Positions 48,840 to 56,975 of a stretch of DNA of 61,446 nucleotides are shown here, piece after piece; position 1 is the first letter of the stretch; every line of letters starts with the position of its first letter. This DNA comes from JANPJV01 sp031425695 (GTDB lineage Bacteria; Pseudomonadota; Gammaproteobacteria; Xanthomonadales; SZUA-5). The DNA lies in NCBI GenBank assembly GCA_031425695.1, contig JANPJV010000214.1:1-61446 (forward strand), given 5' to 3'. A program made the translations under genes and the position numbers. A model generated the notes under the pieces. That model was not told the origin of the DNA. It saw only the letters and a list, made by a program, of their open reading frames with translations, and did not search any database.

Positions 48840-51239
48840 TCAGGCATTGGACTGGCCCTTGTAGTCGTTGACTGCGCGGCGGAAAGCACGCACGCAGTCG
48901 CCCAGCCAGTTGAGCCGGGATGTGCCTTCCGGCGGCCCGTGTTGATCGCCGAGGATCACCAGGCCGTGCGGCCCGACGATGTCGGCCTGGCCCATGTAGC
49001 GCTCGCGTCCGCCTGGCACGCGGTGCTTTTTGGCCAGTGCGTTGATCAGGCGAGGCTGCGGCGCTGGCCGCGCGATGCCCTGGCGGCTGCACCAGGCGCG
49101 ATAGAGGTCGTACACGTCCTGCGAGAGCGCGGGCATCGCGCGCACGCAGCCAATGTCCTCGGAAATGAGCTCGTAGTAGAACCTGCTGGTGCTGTCGAGG
49201 CTTAGGTGCACCAACTCGGCCTTCGCGGCGCTGATCGGCGGCCAGCTGGCCGAGGTGAAGCCGTCGAGGTTGAGGTTGAGCAGGTAGTCGTGCAGCGCCG
49301 CGGCGCCGCCCTCATCGATCTCGCGTTTGACCTCGGCGTAGAACTCGGCGGACAGCTTGTCCGGGGTCCAGATCACCGCGTGGCGCCGGTCATCCTCCTC
49401 GAGCACGACCGGCATGGTCTCGTTCGAGAGAAAGACCATGTTGACGTGGTTTTTCTCGTCGTACGCGGCCAGGTTTTTCGGGTTGATACGGCACCACTCG
49501 CCCGTGATGATCGTCTTGAGCTTGTTTTTGATGTGGTAGACGTCGGATCTCGCGATCACTTCGTCGGCAATCAAGAACAGCTTGCGGCTGAGCCAATCGG
49601 TGAACTTGTCTTCGATCGCGCCCTGGTCGATCACGCGCCCGTAGGGGCCATAGATCGCCATCACCGCTTCGAAGAACATGTTCTTACCGGTGCCTTGGGG
49701 ACCGTGGATCACGACCGCGGTCTTGAGCTTCGCGCCCGGGTGTTGAATCGGGTACGCGAGCCACTTGAGCACCCAGCGATAGAGGTGCTCGGGGTTCGGA
49801 TCCGCGCTACACATGTGGAACAGCAGGTCGAGCAGCCTCTGGCAGTTCCCGCCTTTCGGCGCCGTTGGCCACCCCGCCCACAGATTGCACGTGACTTCGG
49901 GATCTTCCATCCCCGGATCAAAGCCGACGTTGCGGATCCGCACGATCGACCGCTCGGGATGCTCCGACCAGGCGCGGTGTATCTCGCGCCTCGAGCACGC
50001 GTCGCGCATGTCGGACAGCGTCACCAGGCAGTGCTCTTGCGAGTCGTAAAGCATCCCGCCCTGCCCGTACACCAGCGAGTAGCGGTCGAGCAGCTCATCG
50101 ATACTCTGGAGGTTGTTGAGCGGAGCGTCCCCCGCTCCCCTGTTCCCGTTGTTCAGCGCCGCGCGCTGACCCACCTTCCAGCCCAATTCCGTGATGCGGG
50201 CCTCGACCTGGTGGCGCACGACGTGCAGCCCTTCTCGGTGGTGCAGGTCGTTGAAGTCGGTGGCCTTGTCGCCTTTGTCCTCGAAGCGCTTTCGGCGCTC
50301 GAATTCCTCGGCGAAAATGGGCTTGATCCAGCCGCCGCCGACCTCGACCGCAGCCAGGCTGGCCATTGAGACGCCGGCGTTGAGCTGTTTGTGCGGTTCG
50401 TTGCAGTACGGGCAGTCGGTCGGCTGCACCGGCAGCCAGACGCGGCGACCGCACGCGGTACATTTCTGGCCGGCATCGTCGTCGGCGCAGACCAGGATCT
50501 TCGCCGTCTTGTAGCGCTTGTGCAGCGCGGCCGCGACGGGCCCCAGATTCCCGGCGTCGAAGGCGATCGCGGTCGGGAATCCAGTGGCTTCGTGCAAGCT
50601 GGCGCCGGTGGCATAGCCCTCGGTCACGAGCACGACCGCCGTCGGCACGCCAATCAGGTGGAAATGGCCCTTTTTGATGACGCCGGTGGGCCAGAACTCC
50701 TTCTCGAGACGCTTGCTCACGCGCGCTTCGGCCTTGGTGCGGATGACCTGCAGGCCGTGGATCTTGCCGGTGGTGTCGAGCAGTGGCAGCACGATTGCGC
50801 CGCTCGGGCTGAACCGGATCCCGTGCGCGCCGACGCCCTTTCGCTTCAAGTACTCGGCGTCGCCGGTTGGCGAGCACGCGGCCCAGGTCTTGGCTGCTCG
50901 ATCGGCGGCCCGATCGGCATCACGCTGGCGCTCTTCGTTGACCCGCCGGCGGTCTTCGTCGATGCGGCGGCGCATACCCTCGAGGTGCTCGCGAGAGAAG
51001 GATTCTTTGCGGATCTGCACCTTCTGGGCGTTGTTCTCGGCCCCGTGCCAGGCGCCGAACGAGCCGATCAGCAGCGAATCGCCGCCGATCCCGATGATTT
51101 CGTGCAGCGAATACCAGCCGCGCTTCTCGCGATCACCCTCGACTCGACACCGAACCATGCGCCCATAGATCAGCGGCAGCACCGGCCGAAGGCCGAATGC
51201 CTGCAGCTGGGCAAGCACGGAGTCGTAATTGGCCGCCAA
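48840..51239 (-). CDS. Phage primase-helicase (TOPRIM + SF3-type ATPase)
   Basis: 799 aa from a TTG at 51239 with GGAG upstream. Residues about 185-340 are a TOPRIM region ('AVVLVTEGYATGASLHEATG', 'AKILVCADDDAG', 'KATDFNDLH'), carrying an inserted four-Cys zinc ribbon (CTAC...CPYC). Residues about 500-660 are a helicase with Walker A 'VVIHGPQGTGKNMFFEAVMA' and Walker B 'KLFLIADEV', with 'VFLSNETMPVVLEEDDRR' matching P4/DUF5906-type replication proteins. The N-terminus ('YDSVLAQLQAFGLRPVLPLI') is typical of phage primases. It should drive phage DNA replication. Confidence 0.92.
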   Translation of the reverse strand: MAANYDSVLAQLQAFGLRPVLPLIYGRMVRCRVEGDREKRGWYSLHEIIGIGGDSLLIGSFGAWHGAENNAQKVQIRKESFSREHLEGMRRRIDEDRRRVNEERQRDADRAADRAAKTWAACSPTGDAEYLKRKGVGAHGIRFSPSGAIVLPLLDTTGKIHGLQVIRTKAEARVSKRLEKEFWPTGVIKKGHFHLIGVPTAVVLVTEGYATGASLHEATGFPTAIAFDAGNLGPVAAALHKRYKTAKILVCADDDAGQKCTACGRRVWLPVQPTDCPYCNEPHKQLNAGVSMASLAAVEVGGGWIKPIFAEEFERRKRFEDKGDKATDFNDLHHREGLHVVRHQVEARITELGWKVGQRAALNNGNRGAGDAPLNNLQSIDELLDRYSLVYGQGGMLYDSQEHCLVTLSDMRDACSRREIHRAWSEHPERSIVRIRNVGFDPGMEDPEVTCNLWAGWPTAPKGGNCQRLLDLLFHMCSADPNPEHLYRWVLKWLAYPIQHPGAKLKTAVVIHGPQGTGKNMFFEAVMAIYGPYGRVIDQGAIEDKFTDWLSRKLFLIADEVIARSDVYHIKNKLKTIITGEWCRINPKNLAAYDEKNHVNMVFLSNETMPVVLEEDDRRHAVIWTPDKLSAEFYAEVKREIDEGGAAALHDYLLNLNLDGFTSASWPPISAAKAELVHLSLDSTSRFYYELISEDIGCVRAMPALSQDVYDLYRAWCSRQGIARPAPQPRLINALAKKHRVPGGRERYMGQADIVGPHGLVILGDQHGPPEGTSRLNWLGDCVRAFRRAVNDYKGQSNA

Positions 51240-51240
51240 T

Positions 51241-51441
51241 TCAGTAACTCCGGAGGCGGCTAACTACACAGGAATTGCGCTCTTGCGACCCGCATGGACC
51301 GTCGACCCCAGGAGGACCCATCCGGTCTGACGCTCGAGCGCTGCGACCATCTTTCGACAGAGCGAGGCGCGCGCTTCTTTCAATCACCAGGGGAGATGGG
51401 GCCGGGCAAGCCCGCGCGCGCGCGGAGAGATGGGTCGTCAT
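51241..51441 (-). CDS. Possible short reading frame before the primase gene
   Basis: 66 codons from an ATG at 51441, rich in Ser, Arg and Pro with no motif. It may simply be leader sequence. Listed because the gap 51240-51445 contains nothing else. Confidence 0.15.
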   Translation of the reverse strand: MTTHLSARARACPAPSPLVIERSARLALSKDGRSARASDRMGPPGVDGPCGSQERNSCVVSRLRSY

Positions 51442-51445
51442 TGGG

Positions 51446-51835
51446 TCAGCGTCCTTGCTTTGCGATCCAGTCCTGGACGCGACGAGCAACTGCGATGTAC
51501 TCAGCGCTCGGTCTCTTGGTGATCTCTTGACCAGGCCGATAGGTGCGCCAGATCTCGTTGCGCAGCTGCTCGGGCAGCAGGAACCAGTGGTACTTGCAGC
51601 CCCATAGGGCAGGCTTCACGTGCGTGGTGCACCCTGGCCAATGGCAATGGTGGTGTACGCCTTGGTGTGGGGTGGTTGGCAGTGAGGCTTTGCCGAACAG
51701 GTCAGGCTGCGTAACCCTTGGGTGTGCCAAGTCATCAGCGATCTGCAGCTGCTGCTCACGTGTGAGCGAGCGCGGTGTCTTGATGGCACGTCGCAGGGTA
51801 TCGAGGAGATCCACCCGCCTGGCCGCGCTAACCAT
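51446..51835 (-). CDS. Conserved phage protein with Cys-His motif
   Basis: 129 aa. The core 'HCHWPGCTTHVKPALWGCKY' and 'LPEQLRNEIWRTYRPGQE' is shared by small phage proteins found next to replication genes. The H-x-C-x4-C-x10-C spacing suggests a zinc site. The C-terminal 'PSAEYIAVARRVQDWIAK' helix is also conserved. Function unknown. Confidence 0.7.
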   Translation of the reverse strand: MVSAARRVDLLDTLRRAIKTPRSLTREQQLQIADDLAHPRVTQPDLFGKASLPTTPHQGVHHHCHWPGCTTHVKPALWGCKYHWFLLPEQLRNEIWRTYRPGQEITKRPSAEYIAVARRVQDWIAKQGR

Positions 51836-51934
51836 GCTGGGCCTGCCGTTGCGTTTGCTTCACGCCAACGCGGAAACAATGAAGATGGCAAGCGCTATAG
51901 CCCGCGACCCGAACACAGAAAGGCGTGGCGCCTT

Positions 51935-52339
51935 TCACCGAAAGCCCTTCCTGATCTTCTTGGGGACCTTGACGCCTGCAGCTGCGAACAACTGCGGCAG
52001 CTGCTCGGCGAGTGCGCTGATCTGCCCGAAGGCATGCGCCTGCGCTACTGCCTGGTCGGGCATGTACTTCGCGATCAGATACTGGATGGGCGTTAGATCT
52101 TCGAACTCTTCGATGTACGCCTCGAGTTCGTCCAGGTCGAACTTGCGGTTACGCTCACCGCCGCCACCGAGGACTTCCGACAGGTGGGACGGGCTCATGT
52201 CCAGCTTTCCAGCTACTGCCCTGATGCCACCGCGTTGCCGATGGATCTGCGTAGAGACGCAGTCCTTGAGCGAGATGAACTGCTCGGCAAGGTCCGGATC
52301 GAAGGTCAGCGACAATTGTGTGGGTTGCTGTGGGATCAC
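51935..52339 (-). CDS. CII-like phage regulatory protein
   Basis: 134 aa from a GTG at 52339 with AGGGGG 6 bp upstream. A helix-turn-helix (IRAVAGKLDMSPSHLSEVLG) follows a short N-terminus; then 'KFDLDELEAYIEEFEDLTPI' and a C-terminal helix. The CP76-type CII family of phage regulators has this form. It is the next gene after a leftward terminator, the position of cII in λ-like maps. Confidence 0.7.
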   Translation of the reverse strand: MIPQQPTQLSLTFDPDLAEQFISLKDCVSTQIHRQRGGIRAVAGKLDMSPSHLSEVLGGGGERNRKFDLDELEAYIEEFEDLTPIQYLIAKYMPDQAVAQAHAFGQISALAEQLPQLFAAAGVKVPKKIRKGFR

Positions 52340-52404
52340 GGCGTCCCCCTGGGTCCCACAGGCAGGGCGAAACATGCCGAGCCATGGACATTCGCAGACG
52401 TATG

Positions 52405-52437
52405 AAAAGGGGGGCCGGCTGTCTCGCCACCGGCCCC
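52405..52437 (-). terminator. Leftward intrinsic terminator between the Cro operon and the CII-like gene
   Basis: GGGGCCGG at 52411-52418 pairs with CCGGCCCC at 52430-52437; on the minus strand the stem is followed by CCTTTTC. It stands where tR1 stands in λ. Confidence 0.8.
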
Positions 52438-52550
52438 AAAGCTCCGAGAGTCGTATCGGAGGTGTTGCCCTGCATGGGTGGCCCGACAACGCCGAGTGAG
52501 CGCCAGGGGAAACGCGGCGTCAGCGCGTCGGGCCAAAGAGTGGCGCCTCA

Positions 52551-52754
52551 TCACGGCCGCTCCGCCACCGGCTCGGAGGTGAGCCCGTGAAGATCGATGT
52601 TGGTCAGTGCCAGGGTACCGGCCGGCAACTCGCTCACGCCGTCCCATTCGTCCAGAATGGCCGTGCACCCGAAGCGGTTGGCGAGCTGCTGCGCGAGACG
52701 AGTCTTCCCGGTGCCGGAAGGCGCGACGACGACGATGGTTGGAGATGTGCGCAT
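52551..52754 (-). CDS. Minimal P-loop protein
   Basis: 67 aa. It opens MRTSPTIVVVAPSGTGKTRL, with a complete Walker A (APSGTGKT), then 'NRFGCTAILDEWDG' with an acidic pair, and stops. It is much too short for a full ATPase. Similar mini P-loop proteins are common in phage early regions. The ATG is on the same CATG as the oppositely directed gene at 52753. Confidence 0.6.
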   Translation of the reverse strand: MRTSPTIVVVAPSGTGKTRLAQQLANRFGCTAILDEWDGVSELPAGTLALTNIDLHGLTSEPVAERP

Positions 52755-53073
52755 GCCTTTTCCCTCAAACAGTTACCGAAGGGTGTACTTGCCGTACTGC
52801 CTCGAGCGGCTTGCCGACGGCAGCTACCTGCCGCTGAATCGGCGCTACAAGCCGATTGGACAGGCGACGCTGGATTTCGTGGACTACGAAACGGTGAAGG
52901 CAGGGCGGGTGAAGATCACGCCGGCAAAAGCTCGGAAGCTCGAGTACCGACCCACCCTCGATCCCGCACGGATCTACCTTTACAACGACGGTTGCCTGCC
53001 GGATGCGAGCGCGGAGCACTGGCAGCGGTACGCGGAGCGCCTTGCGCTGCTCGCGAAGCTCAGCATCGACTAG
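52753..53073 (+). CDS. Conserved small phage protein (YRRVYLPYCLERL type)
   Basis: 106 aa from ATG 52753, GGAG at 52741-52744. The N-terminal 'YRRVYLPYCLERLADGSYLP' and the 'IYLYNDGCLPDASAEHWQRY' motif belong to a family of small phage proteins of unknown function. It is read opposite to its neighbours within the leftward Cro transcript, so its mRNA would be antisense to that transcript. Confidence 0.7.
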   Translation: MPFPSNSYRRVYLPYCLERLADGSYLPLNRRYKPIGQATLDFVDYETVKAGRVKITPAKARKLEYRPTLDPARIYLYNDGCLPDASAEHWQRYAERLALLAKLSID

Positions 53074-53078
53074 CCGCA

Positions 53079-53333
53079 TCAAGCGGCCCTCGATTCGGAA
53101 AGCCCGCCGGGCGACACGTTTGTGGGCTTGTCAGCTGGCCAGATGTCGGGGCGCAACGATTCCTTCGGGACTTGCCCGCCAGAGTGCTCGTGGATGAGTT
53201 GCGCGAGCTTGTGGCTGGCCTTCCGGTGCCCGAGTGCAATGTGGCTCAGGTACACCGGTTTCGTGTTGCAGGCGAGTGCCAGCCGTTCGGCCTGGGCTCG
53301 ATCTCTGAGGTACTCGTGGAGTTGGACGTTCAT
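53079..53333 (-). CDS. Cro/YdaS-like repressor
   Basis: 84 aa. A YdaS/Cro-like helix-turn-helix is present: 'LRDRAQAERLALACNTKPVY' then 'LSHIALGHRKASHKLAQLIH'. The C-terminus is unstructured. It is divergent from the CI-type gene, the usual arrangement in λ-like immunity regions. It should start the leftward early transcript that leads to the CII-like and primase genes. Confidence 0.8.
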   Translation of the reverse strand: MNVQLHEYLRDRAQAERLALACNTKPVYLSHIALGHRKASHKLAQLIHEHSGGQVPKESLRPDIWPADKPTNVSPGGLSESRAA

Positions 53334-53342
53334 AGGCCAGGA

Positions 53343-53431
53343 AACTTAGCACCATGCTAAGCAACCTGCAACGTCAATCTGTGAACCTTAGCGCGCGCCT
53401 TGCTAACCACCAGGCGTTAGCGTTTCGCTAC
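53343..53431. promoter_or_regulatory. Cro/CI operator region with three TTAGC...GCTAA sites
   Basis: Sites: TTAGCACCATGCTAA at 53346-53360, TTAGC-N9-GCTAA at 53388-53406, and TTAGC-N5-GCTAC at 53417-53431. A TTGACG -35-like hexamer sits on the minus strand at 53372-53377, so site 1 would overlap the -10 of the cro promoter (inference). The repressor gene starts only 10 bp beyond the last site. Confidence 0.75.
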
Positions 53432-53440
53432 GCTGAGGCC

Positions 53441-54235
53441 ATGTACGCTACGTCGAAAGAGATTCGCCGACGCAACCTCAAGATTGTTTGGGCGCGCAAC
53501 CACTTGGCGAAGCGCTCACTGAAGGACTTGGCGATCTCGCTAGATACCAACCCGTCCTACATTAACCAATTGCTGAGCGGCAACCGCGGGATGGGTGACA
53601 CGGTAGCGCGGAAGTTCGAGAAAAAACTTGAACTTACAGAGGGCGAACTTGACTCCCTTTGGCCAGATCCAGACGGCTTGGCTGATGTGTGGAAGCCAAA
53701 GCATCAGGAGGAAGACGATACGCCCAAAGTGCCTGTGCGCGTTGTGGGCTTCACTATCCGCGGCATTGACGGTAAGGATGGACTCGATGAACTCCGGGAG
53801 GCGCTAATAAAGGTTGTTGACATTGAGGTCTCGGCTGGTTCCGATGGCATCCCGATACCCGAATTTGTTGAGACCCGTTACGAGCTGCCCTATCAGCTGT
53901 CGTGGCTTCACGACTGGGGTGCGCGGCCAGAAGACATCATGATCGTTCCGGTGCAAGGACGGAGCATGGAAGGTGTACTTTGGTCGAGGGATGTGGCCGT
54001 GGTTCACCGCCGCCGTACGAAGATTCGAGATGAGGGGGTCTTTGTATTCATCCGGCCTGGAGGGGCATCAATCAAGCGGCTGTTTAATCGCGACGATGGT
54101 GGGATGAAGATCGTGAGCAACAATCCCGACAAAGATGCTTTCCCGGACGAGATCATTCCAGCGGAAGACATGTACAAGTATGTGATTCTCGGGCAAGTGA
54201 TTGACAAGCACGGGCCTGGCGGGCTGGGTCTTTAG
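53441..54235 (+). CDS. CI-type repressor, HTH plus S24 (LexA-like) peptidase domain
   Basis: 264 aa from ATG 53441. Residues about 20-75 are a helix-turn-helix (SLKDLAISLDTNPSYINQLL). The C-terminus is an S24 self-cleavage domain: 'VPVQGRSMEGVLWSRDVAVV' with the catalytic Ser, and 'GGASIKRLF' with the catalytic Lys. Cleavage would likely occur at the Ala-Gly in 'VSAGSDG'. This is a λ-type repressor, induced by RecA. A longer start at ATG 53354 would translate the operators and is rejected. Confidence 0.85.
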   Translation: MYATSKEIRRRNLKIVWARNHLAKRSLKDLAISLDTNPSYINQLLSGNRGMGDTVARKFEKKLELTEGELDSLWPDPDGLADVWKPKHQEEDDTPKVPVRVVGFTIRGIDGKDGLDELREALIKVVDIEVSAGSDGIPIPEFVETRYELPYQLSWLHDWGARPEDIMIVPVQGRSMEGVLWSRDVAVVHRRRTKIRDEGVFVFIRPGGASIKRLFNRDDGGMKIVSNNPDKDAFPDEIIPAEDMYKYVILGQVIDKHGPGGLGL

Positions 54236-54244
54236 GAGATGGTG

Positions 54245-54841
54245 ATGCGAGCACTCTTCGTCCTGCTGCTTTGCGCCGCCGGCGCTAATGCTCAGACCGT
54301 CTACAAGTGCGTCGACGCGCGCGGTACCACGGAATTCAGCCGTACCCCGTGCGCCGATGATCCAGCCAAGATGGAGGCGGTGGACACGTCGGGATCAAAG
54401 CGCACCGGCACTGGCGGGTCAGTCTCGGAGCTGAACGAATACGCACAGATGAACGAGCTGCGGCGTCGGTGCGATGCGCGAATCCAAGGGATCGCAAGTG
54501 CGTACTCGGGCCAGCACGGGCGCGTCAATGCACAAATCGCGGACCTTGAGCGTCAGATCGCTCGCGCGAAAAACAACCTTGCCGGCGCGACGTGGGAGTC
54601 TGGCATGCGACAGCAAATCGCGGGGCTTGTGACCGAGCGCGGGTCGCTCAGGGCGGCCGAGGCCAGTGAAACCACTGTGGCGCGGGAACAATGCCGGCAA
54701 GACATCCAAGCTGAGGAGCAAAGGCAAGCGGAGGCAGGCGCGGCTCGACGCCAAGTAGCCGAGCAGGCGGCCGAGCAAGCAGCTGCCAATGCCGCAACGG
54801 AAGCGGCAGCCAAAGCAGACGCGAAGGCAAGCGCGGAGTAG
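54245..54841 (+). CDS. Secreted DUF4124-like protein co-transcribed with the repressor
   Basis: 198 aa from ATG 54245, AGGAG at 54234-54238 inside the repressor stop region. Signal peptide (MRALFVLLLCAAGANAQ), a DUF4124-type domain ('VYKCVDARGTTEFSRTPCAD'), then a coiled coil (RVNAQIADLERQIARAKNNL) and an alanine-rich tail. It should be expressed in the lysogen with CI, a lysogenic-conversion gene acting in the periplasm. Confidence 0.75.
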   Translation: MRALFVLLLCAAGANAQTVYKCVDARGTTEFSRTPCADDPAKMEAVDTSGSKRTGTGGSVSELNEYAQMNELRRRCDARIQGIASAYSGQHGRVNAQIADLERQIARAKNNLAGATWESGMRQQIAGLVTERGSLRAAEASETTVAREQCRQDIQAEEQRQAEAGAARRQVAEQAAEQAAANAATEAAAKADAKASAE

Positions 54842-54882
54842 ACCGGACCGACCGGACGCTTCAGAGGAGCACGCCAAATAGC

Positions 54883-54923
54883 TTAGCAATTTGCTGTTGC
54901 TAATGAACTTAGCACCATGCTAA
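54883..54923. promoter_or_regulatory. Second operator/early rightward promoter region
   Basis: TTAGC-N11-GCTAA at 54883-54903 and an exact second copy of AACTTAGCACCATGCTAA at 54906-54923. A candidate promoter is TTGCTA (54897) and GCTAAT (54919) with 16-bp spacing. Repressor bound here would shut off the rightward early operon. Confidence 0.7.
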
Positions 54924-54962
54924 TTTCTCTCGACGCCACCGCCGGCTGGGAGAGATCAGCAT

Positions 54963-55439
54963 ATGCATTCCGATCCGTGTCGCCGCACATCAGGCTACGA
55001 GGAGTTCGACCACCTCAGTGACGGTGCACTTCGCCGTATTCGCCTCGCCGCAGACTGGGTTACCGGTAATCAGATCGCCGACGCGCTCGACGAGACGCGA
55101 TCGAAGACCGCCGCCGCCCTCGACCGCCTCACCGAACTGCGCCTGATCGCCTGCCGACGCGACGCCGAGGGCCAACAGACCTACCTCACGACCGAGCGCG
55201 CTAACCAGCTTGCGGCCGCAGCGCCGCCGCTGACAGCCGAAATCAACGGCCGCAGTTTCGTGCTGTTCCCGATGCGCGATCCGCTGCCGGCATTGCGCGC
55301 AGATCTGCAGAAGCGCGGGTTCACCAACGAAGTCTTCCGCGGCATCTCCAAGCCGCACGGACGCCAGCGCGTCACGAAGACTGGCTTGTTCTACCGCAAC
55401 GCCAAGAACGGGCAGCTCGTGCCGGCGGTGGTCCTGTGA
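54963..55439 (+). CDS. Winged-helix-like early protein
   Basis: 158 aa, GGGAGAG before the ATG. Residues about 20-75 look like a winged helix ('TGNQIADALDETRSKTAAAL', 'DRLTELRLIACRRDAEGQQT'). The rest has beta strands and a basic region (KPHGRQRVTKTG). First gene of the rightward early operon; it may be a regulator. Confidence 0.6.
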   Translation: MHSDPCRRTSGYEEFDHLSDGALRRIRLAADWVTGNQIADALDETRSKTAAALDRLTELRLIACRRDAEGQQTYLTTERANQLAAAAPPLTAEINGRSFVLFPMRDPLPALRADLQKRGFTNEVFRGISKPHGRQRVTKTGLFYRNAKNGQLVPAVVL

Positions 55440-55687
55440 GCGCCGTGGCCATCACTCCCGCCGAGGTCGAAAAGCTCATCGCGCGCCGTTTCGAGGCGAG
55501 CGACGCCCGCAGCCAGGCGTACAAGGACGGCTTCGCCGCGACCCTGCGCCGCAAGCTGCTCGGAGCACCGCGGCCGACCAATCCCTACGACGCCGGCACT
55601 GCCGAGTCCGACGCGTGGTGGGCCGGGTGCGACGCCGCGCGCGCTGAAGTCGAGTTTCGCGAAGCTGCAGCGAGGTGTCCGCTATGA
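55436..55687 (+). CDS. RMF/CrpP-like small protein
   Basis: 83 aa from a GTG overlapping the upstream stop (GTGA). 'AYKDGFAATLRRKLLGAPRP' and 'TNPYDAGTAESDAWWAGCDA' carry the G..A...G....NPY......WWAG..A pattern of the ribosome modulation factor/CrpP family. RMF dimerises 70S ribosomes. A phage copy might act on host translation, but this is inference. Confidence 0.6.
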   Translation: MSAVAITPAEVEKLIARRFEASDARSQAYKDGFAATLRRKLLGAPRPTNPYDAGTAESDAWWAGCDAARAEVEFREAAARCPL

Positions 55688-55902
55688 GCCTCGAGATCGC
55701 AATCTGGGCGGCTGTTGCCCTGTTCTGGATCGCCGTGTTCGGTGGGTCATGGTGGCAGCAGCGCACGCGCGGCCGTGATCGCCGCCGCCAGCTCGCGCTC
55801 CATCGCAATCAGCCGACGAGACAGGCGCCGCGCCTTGATCTCACCGTGCGTGAGCATCACCGCCCGGGCGTCGTGAGCTTGGTCCGCGGGGGCCGCTCAT
55901 GA
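55684..55902 (+). CDS. Small single-span membrane protein
   Basis: 72 aa from ATG 55684, overlapping the previous stop (ATGA). One membrane helix (IAIWAAVALFWIAVFGGSWW), then a strongly basic cytoplasmic tail (RTRGRDRRRQ). No motif. Position in the early operon suggests a host-takeover or exclusion role. Confidence 0.55.
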   Translation: MSLEIAIWAAVALFWIAVFGGSWWQQRTRGRDRRRQLALHRNQPTRQAPRLDLTVREHHRPGVVSLVRGGRS

Positions 55903-56975
55903 GCCTGCCCGAGCAGATTCGCGGCGTGTTGCGCGCCAGCACCGAGCCCATGCTCACCGGTCAGATCATCACCGCGCTCCATTCGTTCGGAGTCGACCCC
56001 GAGCGTGCGAAACGCTCTTACGCGCAATTGCAGCAGATGCACACGCGGTCGATTGTTGCCCGTGAAAAGACGCCGCAGGGCTATCGCTACACGCTGGTCC
56101 GCGACACGAAGCCGCGCGGGCGGAAGGGGCCGGCCGCCGATAAGGCGGAGCCAGCGCCGGCAGCAGCCCAGTCCGTCCAGCGCAGTACGCCGGGCGCGGT
56201 GCTTCGAACCGCTGTAGAGATCGAGGCGGATCGCATCGAGTCGGCCGTGTTCGAGCACATCTTGTCGGCGACGACCTGGCAGAGCGCACTCGCGATCGCG
56301 CTCGAGCTCGATGAGCCGCAGAAGCAGGTCGCGCTCGCGCTGCGTCGCCTGATCGACCGCAAGCTGGCCACGGTGCGCAGCGCCGGCGACGGATCCCCGC
56401 GCGAGTACTCGCGCTATGTCGAACCAGAGCCGGCCGCTGCTGCGGCATCGCCACAGACCGTCGAAACCGCGGCGACGGAACCGGCCGAGCCGGTGCGCAT
56501 CGGCGTGCCTGCCGAGGCCGACGGATCGCTTTCCGCCGAAATCGTCGGCGACGGAACGGGCGAGGCGTTGCCAGAAATAGCGACGCCGGCGGCTACCGTC
56601 GCACAGCCGGCCGAGCCCTTCATCGACAACATCTGCGCCGGTTGCGGCTGCGGCGATCTCTCGGCCTGCCGCGGCGGCTGCGAATGGATCCGCCTCAATC
56701 CGGCGCTCGGCATAGGCGTCTGCTCTCGTTGCGTCGATCGGACTGCCGACTTTGACCGGCAAGTGAACTTCGGCGCGCGCTCGCTGGCGCACCAGGCGCG
56801 CGAGCTGCAGCTCGATGCCGAGGACCTGATCGGCCAGGCCTGCGACGAGCGTGCCGACCACGCCTACATCAAGTCGATCGCATGCGCCGCCGCGGCGCTT
56901 CGCCGTGCGGTCGAGACGCTCACCAAACCCACCGGCGCGCCCGCGCCATCACCGACAGGAGCTACGCCGTCATGA
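55899..56975 (+). CDS. DNA-binding-like protein with two winged helices and a zinc ribbon
   Basis: 358 aa, start overlapping upstream stop. Two winged-helix-like segments (residues 1-60 and about 105-165, 'ATTWQSALAIALELDEPQKQ') are joined by basic and alanine/proline linkers. Then a Cys-rich cluster, 'CAGCGCGDLSACRGGCEW' with a later CSRC, forms one or two zinc sites. The C-terminus is helical. It could bind DNA; no specific family is recognised. Confidence 0.55.
   Translation: MSLPEQIRGVLRASTEPMLTGQIITALHSFGVDPERAKRSYAQLQQMHTRSIVAREKTPQGYRYTLVRDTKPRGRKGPAADKAEPAPAAAQSVQRSTPGAVLRTAVEIEADRIESAVFEHILSATTWQSALAIALELDEPQKQVALALRRLIDRKLATVRSAGDGSPREYSRYVEPEPAAAAASPQTVETAATEPAEPVRIGVPAEADGSLSAEIVGDGTGEALPEIATPAATVAQPAEPFIDNICAGCGCGDLSACRGGCEWIRLNPALGIGVCSRCVDRTADFDRQVNFGARSLAHQARELQLDAEDLIGQACDERADHAYIKSIACAAAALRRAVETLTKPTGAPAPSPTGATPS

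Noticed and set aside
53354..53440. N-terminal extension of the CI repressor from ATG 53354
   Set aside because: The ATG lies in the centre of operator TTAGCACCATGCTAA and the added residues translate operator DNA.
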